Positions 23,368-32,725 are shown, counted from the stretch's first letter. The stretch: 64,000 bases of DNA from PALSA-505 sp036502085 (GCA_036502085.1 DASXZD010000041.1:39594-103593), one strand, 5' to 3'. Notes: generated by a model from the letters alone, not told the origin. A program made the numbers and translations.

Positions 23368-24696
23368 TCAGCTCGCCGTCATCAGCAGCCTGTCCATCAC
23401 CCGCACGCCGAAGTGCAGTGCGGAGACCGGCACCCGCTCGTCCACGCCGTGGAACATCGCGTGGTAGTCGAACCCGGGCGGCAGCTGCAGCGGGGTGAAC
23501 CCGTAGCCGGCGATGCCGAGCCGGGAGAAGTGCTTGGCGTCGGTGGCGCCCGCCATGCAGTACGGCACCACCCGCGCGCCCGGATCTTCGGCCAGCAGCG
23601 CCGCGGTCATGGACGACATCAGCGGCGCCTGCAGCGGCGCCTGCAGCGGGATCGCGCGGTGGTAGTACTCCCAGTCCACGTCGGGTCCGGTCAGCTCGTC
23701 AAGCGTCGCGCGGAACTCCTCGTCCGTGCCCGGCAGCACTCGCCCGTCCACGTAGCCGGTGGCCTCGCCGGGGATCACGTTGACCTTGTAGCCCGCGGCC
23801 AGCATCGTCGGCGTCGAGCTGTTCCGCAGCACGTGCCCGACCAGGACGCTGGCCGGCCCGAGCCGCGCCCGCAGTTCCTCAGCATCCAAGCCGAGCGGAT
23901 CGAGGGGCTCCGCGCCGACCGCGTCCGCGAGCGCGGCCAGCGCGGCGGCGACGGTGGGGATGACCCTGGCCGGCCAGCGGTGATCACCGATCCTCGTCAT
24001 CGCCCGGGACAGGGCGGTGACCGCGTTGCGGCGGCCGGGCCGGGAGCCGTGCCCGGCGACGCCGCGCGCGGTGAGCTTGAGCCAGGCGGTGCCGCGCTCG
24101 GCCGAGGCGACGGGGTACAGCCGCAGGCCGGGAGCGGCGTGGAAGGTGAACGCGCCGGACTCGCCGATCCCCTCGGTGCAGCCGTCGAACAGGCCGGCGT
24201 GCTCGCGGACCAGCCAGGCCGCCCCGTAGGCGGCGGTGTCCTCCTCGTCCGCGGTGAACGCGAGCACGACGTCGCGGACGGGCCGCCGCCCGGTGCGCAG
24301 CAGCGAGCGGGCCACCGCCACCATGACCGCGACGGCGTTCTTCATGTCCACCGCGCCGCGCCCCCACAGCACGCCGTCGCGCACCTCGCCGGAGAACGGC
24401 GGCACGGTCCAGTCGGCCGGCTCGGCCGGAACCACGTCGAGGTGCCCGTGCACGAGCAGCGCGGGCGCGGACGGATCGGTGCCGGCCATCCTGGCGACCA
24501 CGTTCGCCCGGCCCGGCGCGGACTCGAGCAGCTGCGGGGCGAGGCCCGCGTCGGCCAGCGCCGTCGCCACGTACTCGGCGGCCGCGCGCTCCCGCGCGTC
24601 ACCGCCGCCCCGGTTGGTGGTGTCCATCCTGATCAAGTCCGAAGCCAGGCGAACCGCCTCATCCTCCGCGACCGGGTCCGTCGTGAAAGTCGTCAT
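23368..24696 (-). CDS. M20-family metallopeptidase (ArgE/DapE/carboxypeptidase type)
   Basis: 442 residues. Metal ligands are visible: VHGHLDVVP (His and Asp-linked), GRGAVDMKNA (bridging Asp), TADEEDTAA (catalytic Glu and metal Glu) and a late YHAMFHGVDERV (His). The dimerisation insert lies around residues 195-310. Family members hydrolyse peptides or N-acyl amino acids; specificity cannot be assigned. Start at ATG 24696; upstream codons lack homology. A 12-bp tandem repeat at 23622-23645 encodes the LQAPLQAP stretch. Confidence 0.9.
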   Translation of the reverse strand: MTTFTTDPVAEDEAVRLASDLIRMDTTNRGGGDARERAAAEYVATALADAGLAPQLLESAPGRANVVARMAGTDPSAPALLVHGHLDVVPAEPADWTVPPFSGEVRDGVLWGRGAVDMKNAVAVMVAVARSLLRTGRRPVRDVVLAFTADEEDTAAYGAAWLVREHAGLFDGCTEGIGESGAFTFHAAPGLRLYPVASAERGTAWLKLTARGVAGHGSRPGRRNAVTALSRAMTRIGDHRWPARVIPTVAAALAALADAVGAEPLDPLGLDAEELRARLGPASVLVGHVLRNSSTPTMLAAGYKVNVIPGEATGYVDGRVLPGTDEEFRATLDELTGPDVDWEYYHRAIPLQAPLQAPLMSSMTAALLAEDPGARVVPYCMAGATDAKHFSRLGIAGYGFTPLQLPPGFDYHAMFHGVDERVPVSALHFGVRVMDRLLMTAS

Positions 24697-24929
24697 GCCG
24701 TCAGTCTGGCAGCCGCCGGAATCCGCACGGACGGCCCCCGGATCGCAGAAGTTCGATTTTTCCGAACGGGGCCCCGCCAGTCCTCCGGCCCGGCCGGCCC
24801 GCCGGGACAGGGCCGGGACAAGGCCGGGTAAATGTGGCAAATCAGAAGATTTGAGCGGACTGTTTAGTTAACCAATAACCTCAGGCCAAGATTTCTCGTT
24901 GATTTGTGTGGACTTGCGGGAGGGCCAGG

Positions 24930-27104
24930 ATGATACTTCCTGCGTTGACCCCGCATCGTTGGAGCTGCCCCGTGTTCAGCCACCACAGACACGCACCCAT
25001 CGTCCGCCGTGTGCTGCGGCGCGGCTGGCTGGTCGGCGCGGTCGCGGTCGTCGCCGCGATCGGCCTGTCCCCCGCTGCCTCTGCCCAGCCCGCCGCCGCC
25101 CAGCCCGCGGCCAAGTCCGCTGGCACCCCTGGCGCACTGCAGCAGGCGTTCGCGGCCGCCGCCGCCAGGTACCAGGTCCCCGCGGATGTGCTGCTCGGCG
25201 TGTCCTACCAGGAGTCGCTGTGGGAGGAAAACGGCGGCCAGCCCAGGTTCGCGGGCGGGTACGGCCCGATGAACCTGACCAACCTCACCCAGGCGCAGCT
25301 GACCAAGGACGGCTTCCGCGGGGACGCGGAGCGGACCAGCGACCTGCTCGGCTCGCCCGCGATGCACACCCTGCTCACCGCGGCGCCGCTGGCGGGCGTG
25401 ACCGACGCCGCCGCGCAGGCGCACGTCACGCCCAACCTCGAGGCCGGCGCGGCGCTGCTGGCGTCGTATGAGAAGCAGTACGACGGCGGCCAGCTGCCGG
25501 GCGACCCGAGCGACTGGTACGTCGCGGTGGCCGCCTACTCGCAGGCGGCCGAGCCGTATGAGGCGCAGGTGTTCGCCGACTCGGTGTACGCGACGATCAG
25601 GGCGGGCGCGACCCGCACCACCAAGAGCGGGCAGACGGTGACGCTTGCGGCCGACCCGTTCGTGCACCCGGACCCGGCCACGATCAGCCGACTGCACCTG
25701 AGCGGCGTCGCGATCCCGCCGGCCAACCCCACGATGGACCCGGCGCAGATCTCGCATCCGGAGTGCCCGGCCATCCTGCACTGCATCTACAGCCCGAGCG
25801 GCTACTTCCAGTACGGGCCGGCCAAGGGCGACTACGGCGACCACGACCTGGCCCAGCGGCCCGGCAATGTGCAGCTGCGGTACATCACGCTGCACGACAA
25901 CGAGGAGACCGGGGACGGCACGCTGTGGCTGTTCCACGACCCCACGTACCTGGCCAGCGCCAACTACGAGGTGTTCTCCGACGGCACCGTGGTCCAGCTG
26001 GTGCCGGACGAGGACATCGCCTGGGACAGCGCCAACCCGGCGTTCTACCAGCACTCGATCGGGATCGAGCAGGAGGGCTTCGCGATCGACGGGGCCACCT
26101 GGTACACCCCGCAGATGTACCGGGCCACCTCGCTGCTGGTCCGCTGGCTGACCGCCAAGTACGACATCCCGCGGACCAGGGCGCACATACTCGGCCACGA
26201 CAGCGTGCCCGGCGAGAACTGCGACGTGTGCATCGCCAGCCAGCACTGGGACCCGGGCCCGTACTGGAACTGGGGGCTGTTCATGGCGCTGATCGGCGCG
26301 CCGGTCCACCCGAGCGCGCCGCCGTCGAGCAACGTGGTCACGATCGATCCCGGCTGGTTCACCAACCGGCAGGTGGTGACCGGGACCGAGCCGATCCAGG
26401 ACCTCACCCCGTATCCCAGTCCCTATCACGGCCCCGAGTGGCCGGACCTGGGCGCCAACCCGCCGGGCAGCTTCTACAAGCCGCAGCCCCGGCAGCCGGT
26501 GAGCTTCGCCTGGCTGCGCACCGCGCCCAGCGCCAGCGCCCCGCTACTGTCCGACCCGTACCTGCACGGCGACCCGTTCGTCGGCACGCCGGTCGGCCCG
26601 GGCACGATCCGGGCCAACGACTGGGGCGACAAGGCCCCCGTCGGCGAGCAGTACGTGGTCGCCGCGCGCCAGGGCAACTGGACGGCGATCTGGTACGCCG
26701 GCACCAAAGCGTGGTTCTACAACCCGCCGGGACGCGTCGCCGCCGCGGTGCCGACCAGGGCGCCGATCATCATCACCCCGAAGCCCGGCCTGGCGTCGAT
26801 CCCGGTGTACGTGGACGACTACCCGCTGCAGTCGGACTACCCGCCGCGGTTCCTCAAGGAGGCGCAGTTCCCGCCGCCGCTGCACGCGGCGGCCGACAAC
26901 TACACGATCAGCGCGGGCCAGTCCTACGTGGCGGGCGGGCCTGAGTTCAACGGCGACTGGTACTACGCCGCCAACATCGACGGCTCGGCGCCCTTCGACC
27001 GGACCGACTTCCCGGGGTCGGACCGGTTCTACCTGATCACCTACAACCACCGGATGGCGTTCGTGAACGCCGACGACGTGACCGCGACCGCCTCGACGCC
27101 CTAG
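24930..27104 (+). CDS. Secreted N-acetylmuramoyl-L-alanine amidase (Amidase_2) with a lysozyme-like N-terminal region
   Basis: 724 residues. There is a long Sec signal peptide (hydrophobic core LVGAVAVVAAIGLSPAASA, about 32-50). Residues about 60-210 resemble a transglycosylase-like helical region (VPADVLLGVSYQESLWE). The amidase domain (about 310-445) has the zinc His in YITLHDNEE, the HILGHDSVPG His, and QHWDPGPYW. The C-terminal 250 residues contain SH3-like repeats of the form DPYLHGDPFVGTPV and GNWTAIWYAGTKAWFYNP. It is expected to cleave the stem peptide from peptidoglycan outside the cell. GGGAGGG six bases before ATG 24930 supports the start. Confidence 0.87.
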   Translation: MILPALTPHRWSCPVFSHHRHAPIVRRVLRRGWLVGAVAVVAAIGLSPAASAQPAAAQPAAKSAGTPGALQQAFAAAAARYQVPADVLLGVSYQESLWEENGGQPRFAGGYGPMNLTNLTQAQLTKDGFRGDAERTSDLLGSPAMHTLLTAAPLAGVTDAAAQAHVTPNLEAGAALLASYEKQYDGGQLPGDPSDWYVAVAAYSQAAEPYEAQVFADSVYATIRAGATRTTKSGQTVTLAADPFVHPDPATISRLHLSGVAIPPANPTMDPAQISHPECPAILHCIYSPSGYFQYGPAKGDYGDHDLAQRPGNVQLRYITLHDNEETGDGTLWLFHDPTYLASANYEVFSDGTVVQLVPDEDIAWDSANPAFYQHSIGIEQEGFAIDGATWYTPQMYRATSLLVRWLTAKYDIPRTRAHILGHDSVPGENCDVCIASQHWDPGPYWNWGLFMALIGAPVHPSAPPSSNVVTIDPGWFTNRQVVTGTEPIQDLTPYPSPYHGPEWPDLGANPPGSFYKPQPRQPVSFAWLRTAPSASAPLLSDPYLHGDPFVGTPVGPGTIRANDWGDKAPVGEQYVVAARQGNWTAIWYAGTKAWFYNPPGRVAAAVPTRAPIIITPKPGLASIPVYVDDYPLQSDYPPRFLKEAQFPPPLHAAADNYTISAGQSYVAGGPEFNGDWYYAANIDGSAPFDRTDFPGSDRFYLITYNHRMAFVNADDVTATASTP

Positions 27105-27230
27105 CGCGGGAACTCCCTCTCGCGTTTAAGCGACGACCGTCGAATTTCCAAGAGACACGGCATACGATTGCGTCCCATGGGTGCCAACTGCGGACAGGTT
27201 AGCGAGGGCGGCGCGCTGCGCCAGCGGCGG

Positions 27231-28535
27231 TTATGCTGCCGCGCCGGGATCGGCGGGCGTCGCCACCCGGTTGCGGCCCGCCCGCTTGGCCGTCTCGAGT
27301 GCCGCGTCGGCGATGGCGATCAGCTCGTCGAACGAGCGCTGCGAGCCGTCGCTGGCCGCGACGCCGATCGAGACCGTGAGCCTGAAGATGTACCCGGCGT
27401 GGGTGCCGTCCTCGATCACCACCGGGTCGCCGGCGATCTTGTCACGGAGGCGCTCGCTGATCCGCCTGGCCTCGTTCAGCTTGGTCTGCGGGAACAGGAT
27501 GGCGAACTCGTCGCCGCCGAACCTGCCGGTCAGGTCGTAGCTGCGCAGGTTCTCCCGCAGCGAGCCCGCGATGCCGCGCAGCACCCGGTCGCCGGCCAGA
27601 TGACCGACCGTGTCGTTGACCGTCTTGAAGTGGTCGATGTCCACCATCGCGACCGCGAGCGGCATGCCGGTCCGCTGCGCCCTGGCGAACTCGACCTCGG
27701 CCTCGTGCTGCCAGGTGCCGGCGTTGAGCAGACCGGTCTTCGCGTCGATCCTGGCCTGGGTGACCAGTTGGGAGTGCATCAGGTAGCGCCGGTAGAGCAC
27801 GATCGACGGCAGCGAGAGCGCCATCAGGACCGGGTTGATCGCGACCACCAGCGACAGCGAGACGGCGAGGGTCAGCTCGATCAGGTCAGAGGTGAAGGCC
27901 TCGCGGTTGGCGAACATGTCCCCGACCCTGGCCTGCCGGTCGCACAGCTTGATCGCGCCGAGCAGGAAGCCGTTGTTGATCATCCAGGCCACCACGCCGC
28001 AGCCGGCCACCAGGCCGGTCCAGGCCAGCACGTGCAGCCCGGCCTCCGGCCGCGGGCCCGCCACCGAGCGCGGAAAGGCACGGAAGATGACCGAGGCCGC
28101 GCCGTAGGCGAGGCTCAGCGTGGCGTTGCTGAACACCCGCCGGTACATCAGCCCGCTGCGGACCCGCCAGAGCCGGTAGGCGCCCAGCGGGATCGGCGCC
28201 AGCATGGCGTACACCGGCGGGAGCGTGATCGCCATCGTCAGGTACCAGACCGTCTGCAGGTCCCGGCCCACGGTCCCGTGCACTTCCCGCACGCCGCGGG
28301 AGGACTCGATGGTGATCGCCCCGCAGGCCAGCAGGGCCGCGAAGATGGCGGCGTCCGAGGCATGCCAGCGGGTGTGCGCCGGGGCCACCGCGGTCGCCGT
28401 CGCCGCGATGGCGATCACGGCGAGCAGCAGGCTGCGCAGCGGCTCGTCCAGCGACCAGGCCTGCCAGCCGGAGACACTGGCCGCGGCCCGGCGCAGGGAG
28501 ACAGACATGCCCCCTGGCAGGCGGATAGCAGCCAT
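27231..28535 (-). CDS. Membrane-bound GGDEF diguanylate cyclase
   Basis: 434 residues. The N-terminal half has several membrane helices and a cytoplasmic stretch (about 30-265). The GGDEF domain is at about 265-425, with DIDHFKTVNDTVGHLAGD and the active-site motif RFGGDEFAILFP near residue 348. No EAL domain and no clear I-site RxxD are seen before the motif. It would make cyclic di-GMP from GTP, a regulator of development in actinomycetes. Start at ATG 28535: GGGAG lies five bases upstream. Divergent from the minigene region. Confidence 0.9.
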   Translation of the reverse strand: MAAIRLPGGMSVSLRRAAASVSGWQAWSLDEPLRSLLLAVIAIAATATAVAPAHTRWHASDAAIFAALLACGAITIESSRGVREVHGTVGRDLQTVWYLTMAITLPPVYAMLAPIPLGAYRLWRVRSGLMYRRVFSNATLSLAYGAASVIFRAFPRSVAGPRPEAGLHVLAWTGLVAGCGVVAWMINNGFLLGAIKLCDRQARVGDMFANREAFTSDLIELTLAVSLSLVVAINPVLMALSLPSIVLYRRYLMHSQLVTQARIDAKTGLLNAGTWQHEAEVEFARAQRTGMPLAVAMVDIDHFKTVNDTVGHLAGDRVLRGIAGSLRENLRSYDLTGRFGGDEFAILFPQTKLNEARRISERLRDKIAGDPVVIEDGTHAGYIFRLTVSIGVAASDGSQRSFDELIAIADAALETAKRAGRNRVATPADPGAAA

Positions 28536-28728
28536 ATGTACTCCCGGCAGGCGGGTAGACGGACGAGACAACGCTATCGGTACGTAACTACAGGTAAGGA
28601 ACTAATGCCGCATGGTCACAGAAACCTGACCGGCGTGTCAAGGATGGATGGGCGATTTGCGGCTAATGTCCTTAGGCTATGCATTCAGGGGTTATTAGTA
28701 CAGCACGTCGGGCAGACGGGAGGCCAGC

Positions 28729-28749
28729 ATGCGCAACGAATGGCAGTAG
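28729..28749 (+). CDS. Minigene 1 encoding the hexapeptide MRNEWQ
   Basis: Six codons and a stop (followed by a second TAG). GGGAGG sits five bases before the ATG, a good ribosome binding site. An almost identical minigene lies 78 bp downstream. It falls in the 415-bp gap between the diguanylate cyclase and the serine protease, neither of which needs it. Peptide genes this small are known (MccA of microcin C; the pentapeptide precursor of biarylitides), but neither modifying enzyme is nearby. Function unknown. Confidence 0.5.
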   Translation: MRNEWQ

Positions 28750-28806
28750 TAGCCGCAGCCGAAAACCGAATTCGTACGGGACCCAATGAGAAAACAGGAG
28801 TTCGCT

Positions 28807-28827
28807 ATGCGCAACGAGTGGCAGTAG
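28807..28827 (+). CDS. Minigene 2 encoding the hexapeptide MRNEWQ
   Basis: Second copy, with AGGAG six bases before the ATG. It differs from copy 1 over 21 bases only at the third position of the Glu codon (GAG for GAA), so the peptide is unchanged. The intervening sequence is not duplicated. An in-frame upstream ATG at 28786 would give a 13-residue version beginning MRKQEFA, but the Shine-Dalgarno lies within that version, favouring the short one. Confidence 0.5.
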   Translation: MRNEWQ

Positions 28828-28950
28828 AGCAGTACGGGGGCGACCCGGCCTAAGGGGGCCCGAGAGGCCCGGAGGTGGCCTGAGGTGGCGCCCCCCGCGT
28901 ATCTACCTGGACAATCTCTAAGATGGACAAAAGCCTCCTGGAGGGACCAC

Positions 28951-29784
28951 ATGCCCCGACGCACCGCGAGGGCTGGTACCTGGGCGGCGGGCCTGCTGGC
29001 GATCGCGGTCTTGCCGGTCGCCGCGTCCACTCCGGCCACCCACGGCGCGGCCAGGATCGCCCTGCGGATGGCTTCGGCGGCGAACTCGATACCGAGGAAG
29101 GCGGCGCCTGCTCCGCCCGTCAGGGCCGCCGGCCAGCCGTTCGACGGCACGCCCGCCGTAGGCGCGCTGTTCTCCACCACGCGCAGCGGAGGACTGGGCA
29201 CGCACTTCTGCACGGCCAGCGTGGTGCATAGCCCGCACCACAATGTGCTCATCACCGCCGCGCACTGCGTGGCGCGGCACAGCGGGCGGATCGACTTCGT
29301 GCCCGGCTATTCGGCCGGCCGTGCTCCGTACGGAATCTGGACGATCACCAGGGTCGTCGCTGACCATGCCTGGCTGACGTCGGCCAGCCAGGACGACGAC
29401 GTCGCCTTCGCGGTCGTCAGCCAGCCGCGCACCGGGCTGCGGATCGAGGACATCACCGGCGCAGAGCAGCTTCGCATCGGCGCGCTGGGCCGCCTGCCGG
29501 TCCAGGTGATCGGGTACCCGGACGGCGCGGGCCAGCCGATCACCTGCCAGGGCCGGACCAGCGTGCCGATGTCGCGCCAGCTCGAGTTCGACTGCCGCAA
29601 GTACACCGGCGGCACCAGCGGCGGCCCGTTCCTGACGAACGTCGATCCGGCCACCGGCGACGGCTTGGTGATCGGCGTCATCGGCGGGTACGAGCAGGGC
29701 GGGGACCTGCCGATGATCTCTTACGCCGCCGCGTTCGGCGCGAACATAGCGGCGCTCTACCAGACGGCGATCAGGCAGAGCTGA
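28951..29784 (+). CDS. Secreted trypsin-like serine protease
   Basis: 277 residues. There is a signal peptide with hydrophobic core WAAGLLAIAVLPVAAS (about 10-26). The catalytic triad is readable as ITAAHCV (His), SQDDDVAFAVV (Asp) and GGTSGGPFL (Ser). HFCTAS pairs with AHC for the usual first disulfide. The prosegment is short. GGAGGG six bases before ATG 28951 fixes the start. The end overlaps the convergent aldo-keto reductase by 14 bp. Upstream of it lie the two MRNEWQ minigenes, which could act as leader peptides for it. Confidence 0.88.
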   Translation: MPRRTARAGTWAAGLLAIAVLPVAASTPATHGAARIALRMASAANSIPRKAAPAPPVRAAGQPFDGTPAVGALFSTTRSGGLGTHFCTASVVHSPHHNVLITAAHCVARHSGRIDFVPGYSAGRAPYGIWTITRVVADHAWLTSASQDDDVAFAVVSQPRTGLRIEDITGAEQLRIGALGRLPVQVIGYPDGAGQPITCQGRTSVPMSRQLEFDCRKYTGGTSGGPFLTNVDPATGDGLVIGVIGGYEQGGDLPMISYAAAFGANIAALYQTAIRQS

Positions 29785-30727
29785 CCGCCGGCGGGACCAC
29801 CCGGTCGATCCCGGCCAGCTGGTCCGGCGCCGGAATCCACTCGCCGGCCGCCGCGTTCGCCTTGACCTGCTCGGCGGACATGGCGCCGGCGATGACCGAG
29901 GTGCAGCCGGGCCGGGCGGCGAGGCCGCCGATGGCCACGTCGAGCAGCGTCACGCCCTGTGTGTCCGCCCACGCGATCAGCGCCTCGACCTTGTCCAGCC
30001 TCTCCTGGGTGATGAAGCCCTCCCGGCTGGCCAGCCTGCTGCCCGGCGGCGGCGCCTGGCCGCGCCTGACCTTCCCGGTGAGCAGCCCGTTCGCCAGCGG
30101 GAAGAACGGCAGGACGCCGAGACCGAACCGCCGGGCGGCGGGCACGACCTCCGCTTCGGCCCCGCGCTCGAGCAGCGACCAGTGATTCTGCGCGGACACG
30201 AACGGAACGGCGCCCATCCGCTCGGCCACATGGGCCGCGTCCGCGATCTGCCAGCCAGACAGGTTGGAGTGGCCGATGTAGCGCACCTTCCCGTCCCTGA
30301 CGAGCTCGTCGAGCGCGGCGATCGTCTCCGCTATCGGCGTGACCGGGTCGGCCGTGTGCAGCTGGTACAGGTCAATGTGATCGGTGCGCAGCCGGCGCAG
30401 CGACGCCTCGACGGCCCGGCGGATGTACCCGCGGCCGCCCTTGGCCCCGGCTGCGGTGCCGTAGCCCATGTCGAACCCCTGATGGCCGAACTTGGTCGCC
30501 AGCACTACCTGGTCGCGCCGGCCCGCCAGCAGCTCGCCGAGCACCTCTTCCGAGCCGCCACCCCCGCCGTACATGTCGGCCGTGTCGAACAGCGTGATGC
30601 CCGCCTCGATCGCCGCGTCGACAACGCTCCTGGCGCCGTCGGCGTCCAGCCTGCGGCCGAAGTTGTTACAGCCGAGGCCCACCACGGAGACCTGCAGCCC
30701 GGAGTCGCCAAGCGGTCGATAGCGCAT
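29771..30727 (-). CDS. Aldo/keto reductase
   Basis: 318 residues, TIM-barrel NADPH-dependent oxidoreductase. The catalytic tetrad is visible: FDTADMYG (Asp and Tyr), VLATKFG (Lys) and YQLHTAD (His). YIGHSNLSGWQI and the late cofactor loop SVIAGAMSAEQVKAN are typical. It belongs to the group with YhdN/Tas-like members; substrate unknown. A strong inverted repeat (30780-30842) separates it from the regulator operon upstream, so it probably has its own promoter in the short gap. Confidence 0.92.
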   Translation of the reverse strand: MRYRPLGDSGLQVSVVGLGCNNFGRRLDADGARSVVDAAIEAGITLFDTADMYGGGGGSEEVLGELLAGRRDQVVLATKFGHQGFDMGYGTAAGAKGGRGYIRRAVEASLRRLRTDHIDLYQLHTADPVTPIAETIAALDELVRDGKVRYIGHSNLSGWQIADAAHVAERMGAVPFVSAQNHWSLLERGAEAEVVPAARRFGLGVLPFFPLANGLLTGKVRRGQAPPPGSRLASREGFITQERLDKVEALIAWADTQGVTLLDVAIGGLAARPGCTSVIAGAMSAEQVKANAAAGEWIPAPDQLAGIDRVVPPAVSSA

Positions 30728-30779
30728 GGAGGAAGCCTAACGATCGGGCGCCCGTTCCCGGCAGGCACCCGCACACGAA

Positions 30780-30842
30780 GGCACCCGCGATCGTCAGGCG
30801 CCGCAGACCGCAAGCGGCGGCGGCTGACCGATCGCGGGTGCC
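30780..30842. terminator. Long inverted repeat between the DUF397 and aldo-keto reductase genes
   Basis: GGCACCCGCGATCG (30780-30793) pairs perfectly with CGATCGCGGGTGCC (30829-30842). The inner TCAGGCGCCGC and GCGGCGGCGGCTGA can extend the stem with one bulge. No U-run. It is well placed to end the XRE-DUF397 transcript. Confidence 0.65.
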
Positions 30843-30854
30843 GGCTCCTAGTGC

Positions 30855-31064
30855 CTAAGCCCCGGGCGGATCGAACTCTCCGTTCTTGGCCCCGGCCAGG
30901 AAGCACTGCCACTCGTGACGGGTGTACACATGCGGTGCCTTGCCGCGGTCTTTGGTGTCGCGCACCGCAACGCCCCCGTCGGGGAGATGCGCTACCTCGA
31001 CACATCCGCCGGCACTGCTGGCGCTGCTCTTGAACCATCGGGCGCCTGTGAAGTCGGGCGTCAT
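30855..31064 (-). CDS. DUF397 domain protein, partner of the XRE regulator
   Basis: 69 residues covering the whole DUF397 domain: ARWFKSSASSAGGCVEVAHL, PDGGVAVRDTKD and YTRHEWQCFLAGAKNGEFD. AAGGAG six bases before ATG 31064 sets the start. Lies 37 bp after the XRE/DUF5753 gene, the standard actinomycete pair in which the small protein is thought to antagonise or assist the DNA-binding partner, as in the BldB/WhiJ-type systems. Confidence 0.9.
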   Translation of the reverse strand: MTPDFTGARWFKSSASSAGGCVEVAHLPDGGVAVRDTKDRGKAPHVYTRHEWQCFLAGAKNGEFDPPGA

Positions 31065-31101
31065 CCGCCTCTCCTTCCGTTGATCACATGACACTGGGTG
31101 G

Positions 31102-31959
31102 TCACGTGAACTCCCCCTCGGCCAGCTTGCTGGCCAGGGCTGCCGAATCGCCCGGCGACATCGCGGCCGCACGGAGCCGGTCGAATACCTCGGCGCAGGC
31201 CCGGACATCCCGGTCTTTCTCCAGGTAGATGGGCCCTCCCCAGGAATCGACGTAAACGACGTCCGGATCGCTGCGCTCGGGGAACTCGATGATGGAAAAC
31301 GGTCCGCACAGCGCCGGGTGCGCGCCGGACGAGAACGGGAGCACCTGGACGGTCACGTTCGGCCACCGGCTGGCCTCGGCCACGCGGGTGAGCTGCTCGC
31401 GCATGACCTCAGGGCTGCCCATTGGCCGGCGGAGCACCGCCTCGTCCAGGATCAGCCACAGATCCGGCGGATCCTCCCGGTCGAGGAGCTCCTGGCGCTT
31501 CATCCGCAGCTCCGCCTGGCGCTGCACCTGCTCCGGGCTGTCCCGCTTGTTGACTTCCTTGAGCACCGCCTTGGCGTAGTCGGCGGTCTGCAGCAGGCCG
31601 TGCACGACCTGGGTCTCGTAGATGCGCAGCCCGCTGGCCTCGGCCTCAAGGCCGACATAGATCCCGAACCCGGTGGGCAGCACGTCGTCGTAGACGGCCC
31701 ACCAGCCCTTGCGGTGCCCCTCCCGGGCCATGTCGATCAGGATCTGCCGCTGCCCGGGGTCGGTAACGCCGTACATCTCCAGCAGCGAGATGAGGTACGC
31801 GGTCTTGGTCGGTGCCTTGCCGGTCTCGATGCGAGACAGCGTCGAAGCCGCCAGGCCCAGCTGATCCGCGACCTCTTCCAGCTTGATCGCGCGTGCTTCT
31901 CGCAGGCGTCGCAGCTCGCTGCCGAGCCGGCGGCGGCGCACGGTCGGGCCAATCACCAC
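31102..31959 (-). CDS. XRE-family regulator with DUF5753 domain
   Basis: 285 residues. The N-terminal helix-turn-helix (about 10-70) reads LRRLREARAIKLEEVADQLG, then LAASTLSRIETGKAPTKT. The DUF5753 domain (about 95-275) has the landmarks GLEAEASGLRIYETQVVHGL, LLQTADYA, LWLILDEAVLRRPMGS and YVDSWGGPIYLEKDRDV. WhiJ-like regulators of this type control developmental or antibiotic genes in Streptomyces. It forms an operon with the DUF397 gene downstream. It points away from a second, plus-strand XRE gene across a 766-bp gap. Confidence 0.92.
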   Translation of the reverse strand: MVIGPTVRRRRLGSELRRLREARAIKLEEVADQLGLAASTLSRIETGKAPTKTAYLISLLEMYGVTDPGQRQILIDMAREGHRKGWWAVYDDVLPTGFGIYVGLEAEASGLRIYETQVVHGLLQTADYAKAVLKEVNKRDSPEQVQRQAELRMKRQELLDREDPPDLWLILDEAVLRRPMGSPEVMREQLTRVAEASRWPNVTVQVLPFSSGAHPALCGPFSIIEFPERSDPDVVYVDSWGGPIYLEKDRDVRACAEVFDRLRAAAMSPGDSAALASKLAEGEFT

Positions 31960-32725
31960 GGCGGCTCACTCCTCTCCTGGGGTGCAGAGCGGCCTGCCTC
32001 GGCGGCCTGAACCCGCGTCCTAAGACGCCCGGAGACGCGTGAAGAGAGGAGTCCTGTGAGCGGGTCCGGACCGTGATCGCATATTACCCAAATATGTGCG
32101 CGATGTGAAATCCTATCTGAGATTGCGTGAGGCAGACTTGCGTGAGGCACTTGCATCAGCCGGGCCAGGCCCGGCGTGCGCGGGCCACCTAGAGCCACCT
32201 GGAGCCCCCTGGAGCCCCCCGAAGCGCCCCGAAGCTCTCTGAAGGCTGGGGCCAAGCCCGGCTGCGCTCCGCCGGCCGCTCCCCTAATGGTCTATATCGC
32301 ATTTCCGGCGCCGCAGAAGCTGCACATTTGCCCCGGACTTGTCATCCCCGCCGGAAGGGTTCCCATGGCATACCTGGTACCGCACCATATTTACGCCGCC
32401 GCCAGCGAGAACCCGGTGCGGGACAACGTACCTTTTCCCGCCTTTACCCGGGGTTCCCGACCGGGCACATACGCGCCCCCTCACCGGCCTTCATGGTGCA
32501 GAAACGGCACGCTGGCCCCAGATTTGCACGGGATAACCTAACGTTCCGGGTGGTGCCACGAAATCGTATATGCGATATCATGAGCCTGGTTAACGAAAGA
32601 GGCAAACGCGCGACGCAATGCCTGTGCGCAATTGCGTCGGCAGAAACAGCAGGTTATCCGAATAAGCAGCCAGGCGGTAAAGGCTGGCGCGGAAGGTCGG
32701 CAGCGATGCGAGCGGAATTGCGTCC
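31960..32725. promoter_or_regulatory. 766-bp control region between two divergent XRE/DUF5753 genes
   Basis: No credible gene. It holds CATATT-ACCCA-AATATG (32080-32096), a 12-bp direct repeat TTGCGTGAGGCA at 32123 and 32138, and short GGAGCCCCCT-type repeats near 32190-32230. ATCGTATATGCGAT at 32563-32576 is nearly palindromic. CGACGCAAT (32611-32619) pairs with ATTGCGTCG (32631-32639), and a third ATTGCGTC lies at 32717-32724, one base before the plus-strand start. The composition is less GC-rich than the flanks in places. Confidence 0.5.

Noticed and set aside
24864..26429. 521-codon minus-strand frame opposite the amidase
   Set aside because: Low-complexity Arg/Val/Gly content without family features; the amidase is complete on the plus strand.
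28729..28827. Microcin C or biarylitide precursor assignment for the hexapeptide minigenes
   Set aside because: Sequence lacks the MRTGNA or MRYxH patterns and no MccB-like or P450 gene is nearby; only the small size is shared.
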